A DNA stretch of 64,000 nt, taken from assembly GCF_035688975.1 (NCBI RefSeq), contig NZ_DASSMH010000077.1, positions 14,245-78,244 of the forward strand, written 5' to 3'. The translations under genes were made by a program, and so were the position numbers. This DNA comes from CALMNV01 sp035688975 (lineage in GTDB: Bacteria > Actinomycetota > Actinomycetes > Actinomycetales > Dermatophilaceae). A model generated the notes under the pieces. It searched no databases. It was not told the origin of the DNA and saw only the letters and a program-made list of their open reading frames with translations. Of the stretch, positions 1 to 7,632 are shown piece after piece; within the stretch, counting starts at the first letter, position 1, and every line of letters begins with the position of its first letter.

Positions 1-24
1 TGCGGGCCGGACCGGCGGTGGGAT

Positions 25-45
25 CGCCCCTGCAGTCTAGGGGCG
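25..45. terminator. short hairpin downstream of the histidine kinase
   Basis: A 7-bp inverted repeat (CGCCCCT / AGGGGCG) with a 7-nt spacer lies about 28 bases beyond the stop of the minus-strand sensor kinase. It has no T-tract, so it is at best a weak or factor-assisted terminator. The rest of positions 1-72 shows no gene. Confidence 0.25.
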
Positions 46-72
46 AGGCTCGCACAGCGGCCCGAGGGACCA

Positions 73-1230
73 CTAGCCGGTGGCGAAGTGGCCAGGGATG
101 CCCTCGGGAAGCCGGACGATGAAGCGCGCCCCGCCGCTGCCCGAGCTCGCGATGTCGATCCGCCCGCCGTGGGCCCGCACGAGCCCGTTGGCGACGTAGA
201 GGCCGAGGCCGGTGCCGGCGTTGTCCGGGCCGTGCCAGAAGCGGCCGAAGATCTTCTCGCGGTCGTCCTCGGGTATGCCGTTCCCATGGTCGTCGACGAG
301 GACGACGACCCCGCCCCGCTCCTCGGCGTCGCGGTCCACGGTCACGTCCACCGCGCCCTCCCCGTGCTGGACGGCATTCTCGATGAGGTTGAAGAAGACC
401 TGGTCGAGCCGGTCGGCGTCCGCCCACAGCTCGGGCAGCCCGGCGGCCTCGGCGCCGGGGCCCCGGTGTAGCCGGATCGTGCCGGGATGGCGGCCGAGCT
501 CGTTGCGCACGACGTGCCGGGCGAGCAGCTGCTCGAGGTCGACCGGGCCAAGGCGCAGGTTGAGCCGGTCGGAGTCGAGGCGGGAGATGTCGAGCAGCTC
601 GGCGATGAGCCGGGTCAGCCGGGTCGCGTCGGCTTCGATCGTCTCGATCATGAGCCGCTTCTGGTCGTCGCTGAACCGGTGCCAGCGGCGCAGCAGGCTG
701 CTCGTGAAGCCCATGACCGACGTCAGAGGAGCCCGCAGCTCGTGGGCGACGGTGGACAGCACCGTCGCCTGGTCGCGCTCGGCACGCAGTCGCGCCTCGG
801 CGTCCCGGAGGCCGAGCATGAGGCGCTGCACGGGGCCCCCGCGCTCGGCACGCACGTACCGGGCGGTGACGAGCACCTCGCGGCCGTCGCGGGCGACGAG
901 CAGCTTCTCCCGGTGCCCGGTGCGGGTCGCCAGCCCGTTCCACGGGTCGGTGCGGGCCCACCAGTCGCGGCCGTACTTGTCGGCGAGCGGCAAGGCGTCG
1001 GTCACGTGCCGGCCGACGAGGTCGGCCGCAGAGCACTCGAGGATGCGCAGGGCCTCGGCGTTGACGAACCCGATGCACCCGTTGGCGGAGACGACGACCA
1101 GCCCGTCAGGAAGCTGCTCCCAGAGCTCGCTGCCCGTTGGCTCCGTGCTGGGCTCCTCGGGGAGCGGGTCGCCGGGCTGCATGCTGTGCAGGATAGCGAC
1201 GAAACCGGCACCGGCCGCGGGGCCGTTCAC
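73..1230 (-). CDS. PAS-domain sensor histidine kinase
   Basis: The 385-residue protein has a PAS fold at about residues 35-145, a HisKA segment with the phospho-acceptor His163 in VAHELRAPLTS, and a HATPase_c domain. The N box contains NLIENAVQHG near residue 281, followed by a DDHGNGIPED G1 box and GTGLGLYVANGLV G2 box. No membrane helix is visible, so it is probably a cytosolic sensor. The GTG start overlaps the stop of the upstream TrmH-family gene; an ATG at residue 17 (position 1182) is an alternative start. No response regulator is adjacent, so it is an orphan kinase in this window. The signal is unknown. Confidence 0.85.
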   Translation of the reverse strand: MNGPAAGAGFVAILHSMQPGDPLPEEPSTEPTGSELWEQLPDGLVVVSANGCIGFVNAEALRILECSAADLVGRHVTDALPLADKYGRDWWARTDPWNGLATRTGHREKLLVARDGREVLVTARYVRAERGGPVQRLMLGLRDAEARLRAERDQATVLSTVAHELRAPLTSVMGFTSSLLRRWHRFSDDQKRLMIETIEADATRLTRLIAELLDISRLDSDRLNLRLGPVDLEQLLARHVVRNELGRHPGTIRLHRGPGAEAAGLPELWADADRLDQVFFNLIENAVQHGEGAVDVTVDRDAEERGGVVVLVDDHGNGIPEDDREKIFGRFWHGPDNAGTGLGLYVANGLVRAHGGRIDIASSGSGGARFIVRLPEGIPGHFATG

Positions 1231-2027
1231 GTGGACCGGCGCGCCTCGGCCGACGCGTAGAGGCAGAGGGTGGCCGCCATGGCGAGGTTGAGGGACTCGG
1301 CCCGCCCGTAGATGGGCACCCGCACCACCTCGTCGCAGGCGTCGCGCACCTCAGGCAGCAGGCCCCATGCCTCGTTGCCCATGACCCACGCATGCGCCCG
1401 GCGCAGGTCGACCTCGGGCAGGAGCGTCGGTCCCGCCCCGTCGGCGGCGAGCAGCGCGACGCCCGCGTCGCGCAGCGCAGCAAGGATCGCCGCGACGGGG
1501 ACGCCCACGACGACGGGCACGTGGAAGAGCGAGCCTGCGGTGGAGCGGACGACCTTGGGGCTGTGGACGTCGACGCTCGCGTCGCTGACCACGACGAGGT
1601 CGGCGCCCGCCGCGTCCGCCCCGCGGATCACGGTGCCCGCGTTGCCCGGGTCGCGCACGTGCGTGAGCACGCACACGAGCCCGGCCGGGGGCAGCGCGGC
1701 CACGGCCCGCTGGAGCGGGACGTCCACCGGACGGCATACGGCGGCGAGGCCCTGCGGCGACTCCGTGTCGCACATGGCGGCGAGCACCTCGGGCGTCACC
1801 TCCGAGACGGCCAGGCCGGCCGCCGCGGCCACCTCGACGATGGGGCGGTGCCGGGCGGCCGCCTCGGCGGTGACGAAGACGTCACGGACGAGCTCGGGGC
1901 GGCAGCGCACGGCCTCACGCACCGCCTGGGGCCCCTCGGCGAGGAACAGACCCGTGCGCGAACGCGCAGAGCGCCGGGACAGCGCCCGCACGGCCTTGAC
2001 CCGATCGGATCGGGGGTTGGTCAGCAC
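1227..2027 (-). CDS. TrmH/SpoU-family RNA 2'-O-methyltransferase
   Basis: This 266-residue protein has an N-terminal substrate-binding region (FLAEGPQAVREAV) and the C-terminal SPOUT knot domain. Its motifs are LTHVRDPGNAGTVIRGADA (motif 1), MGNEAWGL (motif 2) and SLNLAMAATLCLY (motif 3). The family uses S-adenosylmethionine to methylate ribose 2'-OH in 23S rRNA or tRNA; the exact target cannot be read from sequence. The chosen start is GTG at 2027, giving VLTNPRSDRVKAVRAL as in relatives; the reading frame is open further upstream but without family similarity. It follows rplT on the same strand and overlaps the sensor kinase downstream, so they may be co-transcribed. Confidence 0.88.
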   Translation of the reverse strand: MLTNPRSDRVKAVRALSRRSARSRTGLFLAEGPQAVREAVRCRPELVRDVFVTAEAAARHRPIVEVAAAAGLAVSEVTPEVLAAMCDTESPQGLAAVCRPVDVPLQRAVAALPPAGLVCVLTHVRDPGNAGTVIRGADAAGADLVVVSDASVDVHSPKVVRSTAGSLFHVPVVVGVPVAAILAALRDAGVALLAADGAGPTLLPEVDLRRAHAWVMGNEAWGLLPEVRDACDEVVRVPIYGRAESLNLAMAATLCLYASAEARRST

Positions 2028-2085
2028 GGCTGCCCCGTGGCGAGCCAGTGGGGGTGGCGCGGTCCCGGCGCGGTGCGTCGGGTGC

Positions 2086-2481
2086 TCAGGCGGCGTCGCC
2101 GGCGGCCTTGACGGCCCCGGTCGCGGCCGGGACGTTGGCCCGGGAGACCTCGACGAGCGCGGCGAACGCCGGGGCGTCGTTGACGGCGAGGTCGGCGAGG
2201 ATCTTGCGGTCGACCTCGACACCTGCCGCCTTGAGGCCCTGCATGAACCGGTTGTAGGTCATGCCGTTGGCGCGGGCGCCCGCGTTGATCCGCTGGATCC
2301 ACAGGCGGCGGAAGTCGCCCTTCCTGGCGCGCCGGTCACGGTAGGCGTAGCCGAGCGAGTGGGTGACCTGCTCCTTGGCCTTGCGGTAGAGACGGGACCG
2401 CTGACCGCGGTAGCCGCTCGCGCGCTCGAGAACGACGCGACGCTTCTTCTGGGCGTTGACTGCGCGCTTCACGCGTGCCAC
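2086..2481 (-). CDS. rplT: 50S ribosomal protein L20
   Basis: This 131-residue basic protein begins ARVKRAVNAQKKRR and contains the conserved L20 segment YRKAKEQVTHSLGYAYRDRR. It binds 23S rRNA early in large-subunit assembly. The GTG start at 2481 is preceded by AAGGAG at good spacing. It is the last gene of infC-rpmI-rplT. The C-terminal tail after VDRKILADLAVNDAPAF is slightly longer than in E. coli, as is common in actinobacteria. Confidence 0.98.
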   Translation of the reverse strand: MARVKRAVNAQKKRRVVLERASGYRGQRSRLYRKAKEQVTHSLGYAYRDRRARKGDFRRLWIQRINAGARANGMTYNRFMQGLKAAGVEVDRKILADLAVNDAPAFAALVEVSRANVPAATGAVKAAGDAA

Positions 2482-2620
2482 GGGAACTCCTTTTCGACGA
2501 ATCGCCGATGCCTGCGACCGGGCAGACCCGGTCGGCCGTGCACATCGGCCTCTGCTGGGGAAAACGTCGTGCCGGTCGGCACGAGGGTGCCGCGGCCCGG
2601 GACCGGGCGCGGCGGCCGGC

Positions 2621-2815
2621 TCACTTGCCGAGGAGCTTCTTGGCCTTCTTGGCGTCGGGCTTGGCAAGCTCGACGTCGCCCGCGATGGAGCGCATCTTCT
2701 TGCTCGACTTGTGCTCGAGCAGGTGGCGACCGCCGGCCTGCTCGCGCATGACCTTGCCGGTGCCGGTCAGGCGGAACCGCTTCTTCGCACCACTGTGCGT
2801 CTTCATCTTCGGCAT
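2621..2815 (-). CDS. rpmI: 50S ribosomal protein L35
   Basis: This 64-residue basic protein starts MPKMKTHSGAKKRFRLTGTG, the L35 signature, and ends in a lysine-rich tail. The ATG at 2815 follows GAAGGAG. It sits between infC and rplT in the canonical order and is part of the large ribosomal subunit. Confidence 0.98.
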   Translation of the reverse strand: MPKMKTHSGAKKRFRLTGTGKVMREQAGGRHLLEHKSSKKMRSIAGDVELAKPDAKKAKKLLGK

Positions 2816-2899
2816 GAGAGCCGATCTCCTTCGTGTCGTGCGGGGTTAGGTCTGCGTACGGGTGCGTACGTGGACTGGGGGCGGGGCTCACCCGCCTGG

Positions 2900-3613
2900 T
2901 CACTCGCCCGCGGCGGGGGCTGGCGCGGGCCGGGGCGCGGGCCGGGGTGCCGGTGTGGGTGTGGCCGTTGCGGTCGGTCCGGCTGGCGCGCTGGGTCCGG
3001 TCGTCTCGGTCGCGTCGGCGGTTTCGAGCTGCACCGGGGACACCGCGCCCTCGCCGGCCGCCCGCTCCTCACGTGCGCGCCGCTGCTCGGCCTTGGCCTC
3101 GGACTTCTTCCTCGTCGGGCCGATGACCATGATCATGTTCCGACCGTCCTGCTTCGGAGCCGACTCGACATACCCGAGCTCGGAGATGTCGGTCGCGAGA
3201 CGCTCGAGGAGGCGGCGCCCCAGCTCCGGGCGCGACTGCTCACGTCCGCGGAACATGATCGTCACCTTGACCTTGTCCCCCGCCTTGAGGAACCGCTCGA
3301 CGTGGCCCTTCTTGGTGCCGTAGTCGTGCGGGTCGATCTTCGGGCGGAGCTTGATCTCCTTGATGACCGTGTTGACCTGGTTCTTGCGTGCTTCCCGTGC
3401 CTTCATGGCGGCTTCGTACTTGAACTTGCCGAAGTCCATGAGCTTGGCGACCGGCGGCTTGGCCATCGGTGCCACCTCGACGAGGTCGAGGTTGGCCTCC
3501 TCGGCCAGACGTAGCGCGTCCTCGACGCGCACGATGCCGACCTGCTCCCCATTGGGGCCAACCAGACGCACTTCCGGGACCCGGATGCGCTCGTTGATGC
3601 GAGGCTCGCTGAT
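2900..3613 (-). CDS. infC: translation initiation factor IF-3, AUC start
   Basis: IF-3 binds the 30S subunit, prevents subunit joining and proofreads initiator tRNA and start codon. The N-terminal domain (ISEPRINERIRVPEVRLVG) and C-terminal domain (KVKVTIMFRGREQSRPELG) are complete, and an Ala/Pro-rich tail of about 55 residues follows. The conserved N-terminus begins at an ATC codon at 3613-3611. An AGGAG lies 6 nt upstream, and an in-frame TAG stop lies only three codons before the ATC. The first canonical start in frame is GTG at 3571, which would delete conserved residues. Non-AUG starts are an established feature of infC and allow IF-3 to repress its own mRNA. The length is 237 residues. 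Confidence 0.95.
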   Translation of the reverse strand: MSEPRINERIRVPEVRLVGPNGEQVGIVRVEDALRLAEEANLDLVEVAPMAKPPVAKLMDFGKFKYEAAMKAREARKNQVNTVIKEIKLRPKIDPHDYGTKKGHVERFLKAGDKVKVTIMFRGREQSRPELGRRLLERLATDISELGYVESAPKQDGRNMIMVIGPTRKKSEAKAEQRRAREERAAGEGAVSPVQLETADATETTGPSAPAGPTATATPTPAPRPAPRPAPAPAAGE

Positions 3614-3650
3614 GTGGTGCTCCTAAGTTCGAGGGCTGTGGCGGACCGAC

Positions 3651-3687
3651 ACGAGAAAGGGCTCCTCGCGCCGTGCACGAGGAGCCC
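3651..3687 (-). terminator. attenuator-like hairpin in the infC leader
   Basis: Read on the minus strand, the leader holds a perfect 10-bp stem (GGGCTCCTCG at 3687-3678 pairing with CGAGGAGCCC at 3668-3659) with a 9-nt loop, followed by TTTCTCGT. It lies about 45 nt before the infC start, so it could stop or slow transcription before the operon. The rest of the leader, about 3688-3878, shows no convincing gene. Confidence 0.55.
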
Positions 3688-3878
3688 AAGGTTTGCGTAT
3701 GCCGTCCCGGTCGCCCGAGCGTCACACGGCGCGGGGCGCCGGCGCGTCCGAGGACGACGACAGCATTCCGCGCGGACCTGGAACCCGGCGGCCCCAGGGG
3801 TCGACGCGGGTGGAAGCGAGCTTCTCTTGCACGTCGCGCCCCGCCAGCAAGCGGCGGGACACGACCGGTCTTTGGTCC

Positions 3879-3884
3879 ACAATA
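3879..3884 (-). promoter_or_regulatory. candidate -10 box for infC-rpmI-rplT
   Basis: On the minus strand the sequence reads GCTATTGTGG, containing TATTGT, a fair sigma-70-type -10 element in an AT-poor setting. No clear -35 is visible. Use of this box implies an untranslated leader of about 260 nt carrying the hairpin at 3651-3687. Confidence 0.35.
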
Positions 3885-3952
3885 GCAGCCCCGGGCGGAT
3901 GCCCTGACTCGGACCTCGACACGACTAAGCGGCGCGGACGGAGGGAAGTGAC

Positions 3953-4129
3953 GTGACGGCAGCCATCGCGGCCATCGCCATCGTGGCCGGCGTCCTCGCC
4001 GTGGGCGGCGGGTTCTGGCTGCTGGTGGGTCGGGACAGCCCGCCCACACACCTCCGCTCGTACGCCACCTCTGCTGGCCTCATCGCCGCCGCGCTCGGGG
4101 GGTGGCTTCTGAGCCAGCGCTCCCGGTGA
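3953..4129 (+). CDS. small two-helix membrane protein, 58 residues
   Basis: A GTG at 3953 is preceded by GGAGGG eight bases upstream and opens a 58-codon frame ending in TGA at 4127. The protein has a hydrophobic helix at about residues 3-24 (IAAIAIVAGVLAVGGGFWLL), a short polar loop (GRDSPPTHLRSYAT) and a second helix at about 38-52 (SAGLIAAALGGWLL), then SQRSR. It is read divergently from infC. Function is unknown; the strong ribosome binding site and clean topology support a real gene. Confidence 0.65.
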   Translation: MTAAIAAIAIVAGVLAVGGGFWLLVGRDSPPTHLRSYATSAGLIAAALGGWLLSQRSR

Positions 4130-4146
4130 CTTGCGCGTACCAGCGC

Positions 4147-5421
4147 TTACGCCGGGGCGGTCACCCGCTCGGCCGTGGCGCCGGAGCGGCGGCGGGCCTG
4201 GACGGCCATTCCGGCAAGCGCCACCGCCAGGCCGAGCAGCGCCACGGCGAGGAAGCCCGACTGCCAGCCGCCGCGGTCGATGGCGAAGCCGGCGATCGGC
4301 GCCCCCAGGGCGGACCCTGCCGTCATGGCCGAGCCGTGCCAGCCCATCATCTCGCCGCGGAAGCGCTCCGGCACGATCCGGCTGAGGTGCTCCAGGGTGG
4401 CCGTGATGGTCGGGGCGCAGAGCACGCCGCACACCGTGATCAGCACCGCGAAGCTCGGCAGGCCGGCCGCGAGCGCCACGGGCAGGGTTGTCGCGGCCAG
4501 GCCCGCGAGCAGCCAGAAGACCGAGATCGACCGGTGCCACGCGCCGTAGACCAGGCCGCCGACGAGGCTGCCCACGCCCCACAGGGCGAGGACCCAGCCG
4601 ATCGCCTCGGCCCGCCCGAAGGTGCGCAGCGCCGCGACGACGGCCACGTCCGTGCCCGATAGCACGACCGTCGTCGCGGCGGCGGCGACGTAGACGGCCG
4701 CGACGGGCACGGTGATGAACCCCCGCACGGCACGGGTCGGTCCCGCACGCTCCCCCGCCTGCTCCACCGCCCGCTCCCCCGCCACGGGCTGAGGCCGGGC
4801 CGGCTCCCGACCGGGCTCCCCGGCATACGGAGCCGCCGGTCCGCCGCGCAGTGGCGGGTTGATGACCCACAGCGCGAACCCGGCCACGACCGAGGCCATC
4901 TCGCAGGTGAAGAGCGCCCAGCCGGTGTTCCACACCGTCGCCAGCCACACGCCGAGGGCCGGGCCCGCCATGAACGACAGCTCGGTCGCCGCCGCGTCGA
5001 GCGACAGGGCGGTGCGCCGCTGGTCCTCGGGCACGGAGCCCAGGATCACCTGGCGCATGATCGAGAAGGTCGGCACGACGAAGAGCCCGGCGAGCGCGGC
5101 CAGCGCCATGAGGGGGGCGTAGGGCACCCAGGGCGCGACGGACCAGCACAAGACCTGCACGATCAGCGAGGGCAGGACGGTGCGCCGCAGCCCGACCCGG
5201 TCGAGCAGCCGTCCGCGCCACGGACCGGAGACCGCGACCGCGACCGTGGCCGCAGCGGTCACGAGCCCCGCCTGGCCGTAGCTGCGCCCCAACGCGGTGA
5301 CGACATGGAGGGTGAGCAGCACCCCACCGGCAAAGAGGGGCACGCGGATGAGGAACCCGAGCACCAGCGCGTGCCTCGTGTCACGGACGGCGAGGACGTG
5401 GCGGTAGGCACTTGGCTGCAC
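4147..5421 (-). CDS. MFS transporter
   Basis: This protein of about 424 residues has roughly twelve hydrophobic segments, a central polar loop rich in Arg and Pro (PAAPYAGEPGREPARPQ), and the MFS loop signature GPWRGRLLDRVGLRR between helices 2 and 3. It is likely a proton-driven exporter of a small molecule; the substrate cannot be inferred. The GTG start at 5421 gives VQPSAYRHVLAVRDTRHALVL; another GTG at 5457 is possible and neither has a strong ribosome binding site. It is divergent from the EF-G2-like gene. Confidence 0.85.
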   Translation of the reverse strand: MQPSAYRHVLAVRDTRHALVLGFLIRVPLFAGGVLLTLHVVTALGRSYGQAGLVTAAATVAVAVSGPWRGRLLDRVGLRRTVLPSLIVQVLCWSVAPWVPYAPLMALAALAGLFVVPTFSIMRQVILGSVPEDQRRTALSLDAAATELSFMAGPALGVWLATVWNTGWALFTCEMASVVAGFALWVINPPLRGGPAAPYAGEPGREPARPQPVAGERAVEQAGERAGPTRAVRGFITVPVAAVYVAAAATTVVLSGTDVAVVAALRTFGRAEAIGWVLALWGVGSLVGGLVYGAWHRSISVFWLLAGLAATTLPVALAAGLPSFAVLITVCGVLCAPTITATLEHLSRIVPERFRGEMMGWHGSAMTAGSALGAPIAGFAIDRGGWQSGFLAVALLGLAVALAGMAVQARRRSGATAERVTAPA

Positions 5422-5548
5422 CCGGCCAGCCTGACAGCCACCTCTGACACTGCGCACTCCGGTTTTCGCGCCGGCGCCCGTCGACTGTCCGCCGGGTCAG
5501 GACGGGAGCCCTTGTGGAAGCCTGCGGCTTCGGGGAAGGGTGGGGTCC

Positions 5549-7600
5549 GTGAGCAGACAGTCAGCACGCACCGACCTTCCCCCGGCGCCCAACCCCGCCC
5601 GCCCCGAGGACATCCGCAACGTCGTCCTCGTCGGACCGGGCGGGGCCGGCAAGACCGCTCTCTTCGAGCAGCTCGTCGCCGCGCGGGTGCCGGGCCACCG
5701 TGCCCGGGAGGGCGGCCACGAGCGGTCGACGGCGCTCACCGCCACCTCGATCGAGAGCGACGGGCTCACCATCAACCTCGTCGACACCCCCGGCTTCCCC
5801 GACTTCGTCGGTGAGCTGCGCGCCGGGCTGCGGGCCGCCGACGCCGCCGTCTTCGTCGTGTCGGGGGCCGACGAGGTGGACCGGCCGGTGTCCCTGCTGT
5901 GGCGAGAGTGCGCAGCCGTCGGTATGCCGCGTGCGGTCGTCGTCACGCACCTGGACCAGCCGCGGGCCGACTTCGGCGCCACCGCGGCCATGTGCCGGCG
6001 CACGTTCGGCGATGCCCGGGAGACGCACTGGCCCGTCATCGAGGGCGGAGCGGTGACCTCGGTGGTGCCGCTGCTGTCCGACACCCGCGAGGAGTATGCC
6101 GAGGCCCGCAACGCCCTGCTGGAGTCGGTCATCGAGGAGTCGGAGGACGCCACGCTGCTCGACCGCTACCTCGAGGGTGAGGAGCTCGACCCGGACGTGC
6201 TCCGCGAGGACCTGCGGACTGCCGTGGCGCGCGCCACGTTCTTCCCGATCCTGCCGGTCTCCCCGCAGACCGGCGCCGGCATCGAGGAGCTGCTGGGCCT
6301 CATCGCCGGCGCCTTCCCGGACCCCACCCGCGTGCCGCTCCCGGCGGTGACGACCCCGGCCGGCGCCCCGGTCAAGGACGTGGCGTGCGACCCGTCGGCG
6401 CCTCTCGTCGCCGAGGTCGTGCGCACCACGTCCGACCCCTACGTCGGCCGCCTCTCGCTCGTGCGCATCTTCTCCGGCACCCTGCGTGTCGACGAGCCCG
6501 TCCACGTCTCGGGGCATCTCGGCGACTTCGTCGGCCACGAGGTCCCCGGCCACCCCGCCCACGACGACGACGAGCGCGTCGGCCCGCTCGCCAGCCCCTT
6601 CGGCGACAGCCACCGCCCCAAGGGCACGGCCATCGCCGGCGACCTCGCCCTCGTCTCCAAGCTGTCCCGGGCGGAGACCTCCGACACCCTGTCGTCACCC
6701 GAGCGGCCGGCCGTGGTCGCCCCGTGGGTGCTGCCCGAGCCGCAGCTGCCGGTGGCGATCCGGGCCGCGACGAAGTCCGACGAGGACAAGCTCGGGGCCG
6801 CCCTGCAGCGGCTCGTCGCCGAGGACGTGACGATGCGTCTCGACCACTCGAGCGACACCGAGCAGGTCGTCGTGTGGGCGATGGGCCAGGCGCACGTCGA
6901 CGACCTCATCGCCCAGCTGGCCGACCGCTACGGCGTGACGGTCAACGTCGAGCCCTTCCGCACCGCCCTGCGGGAGACCTTCGTGCAGCGCTGCTCGGTG
7001 CAGGGCCGGCACGTCAAGCAGAGCGGGGGCCACGGGCAGTATGCCGTGTGCCAGCTCGAGATCGAGCCGCTCCCCCGCGGGTCCGGGTTCGAGTTCGTCG
7101 ACAAGGTCGTGGGGGGTGCCGTGCCGCGGCAGTTCATCCCGTCGGTCGAGAAGGGCGCGCGCAGCCAGCTCGAGAAGGGCGTCCTCACCGGCCACCCGGT
7201 CGTGGACGTCCGGATCACCCTCGTGGACGGCAAGGCCCACTCGGTGGACTCCTCCGACATGGCGTTCCAGACGGCCGCGGCGCTCGCCCTGCGCGAGGCG
7301 GCCAACGAGTCGACGGTCGCGCTCCTCGAGCCGATCGACAAGGTGGCCGTGACGACGGCCGACGAGTACCTCGGCTCCGTCATGGCCGACCTCCGCGGAC
7401 GCCGCGGCCAGGTCGTCGGCACCGAGCCCGGGCCGGAGCCCGGCGAGACCGTCGTGCATGCCGAGGTGCCCCAGTCCGAGCTCGCGCGGTATCCCATCGA
7501 CCTGCGCTCGGTCTCCCACGGCACGGGGTCCTTCACCCGCGAGCCACTGCGCCATGACCTCCTCCCGGCGGACAAGGCCAAGGAGCTGCTCCGCGCCTGA
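5549..7600 (+). CDS. elongation factor G-like protein EF-G2
   Basis: This 683-residue protein has EF-G domain order: a GTP-binding domain with P-loop GPGGAGKTALF, G3 DTPGFPDF, domains II-III, domain IV (KQSGGHGQYAVC) and domain V. The switch-I region is short and the G4 motif is THLD rather than NKxD. It matches the actinobacterial EF-G2 group, a paralogue of true EF-G. In mycobacteria the relative reportedly binds guanine nucleotide without ribosome-stimulated hydrolysis, so a translocase role is not assumed. The GTG at 5549 is preceded by GGAAGGG; a GTG at 5540 is in frame. It is convergent with the nuclease gene downstream. Confidence 0.85.
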   Translation: MSRQSARTDLPPAPNPARPEDIRNVVLVGPGGAGKTALFEQLVAARVPGHRAREGGHERSTALTATSIESDGLTINLVDTPGFPDFVGELRAGLRAADAAVFVVSGADEVDRPVSLLWRECAAVGMPRAVVVTHLDQPRADFGATAAMCRRTFGDARETHWPVIEGGAVTSVVPLLSDTREEYAEARNALLESVIEESEDATLLDRYLEGEELDPDVLREDLRTAVARATFFPILPVSPQTGAGIEELLGLIAGAFPDPTRVPLPAVTTPAGAPVKDVACDPSAPLVAEVVRTTSDPYVGRLSLVRIFSGTLRVDEPVHVSGHLGDFVGHEVPGHPAHDDDERVGPLASPFGDSHRPKGTAIAGDLALVSKLSRAETSDTLSSPERPAVVAPWVLPEPQLPVAIRAATKSDEDKLGAALQRLVAEDVTMRLDHSSDTEQVVVWAMGQAHVDDLIAQLADRYGVTVNVEPFRTALRETFVQRCSVQGRHVKQSGGHGQYAVCQLEIEPLPRGSGFEFVDKVVGGAVPRQFIPSVEKGARSQLEKGVLTGHPVVDVRITLVDGKAHSVDSSDMAFQTAAALALREAANESTVALLEPIDKVAVTTADEYLGSVMADLRGRRGQVVGTEPGPEPGETVVHAEVPQSELARYPIDLRSVSHGTGSFTREPLRHDLLPADKAKELLRA

Positions 7601-7632
7601 CGACCGCCGGGCGTGTGGGGCGTCGTGTGCCG

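Noticed and set aside
3569..3571. GTG at 3571 as the infC start
   Set aside because: It would remove conserved N-terminal residues and has no ribosome binding site, whereas the ATC at 3613-3611 has a well-placed AGGAG.
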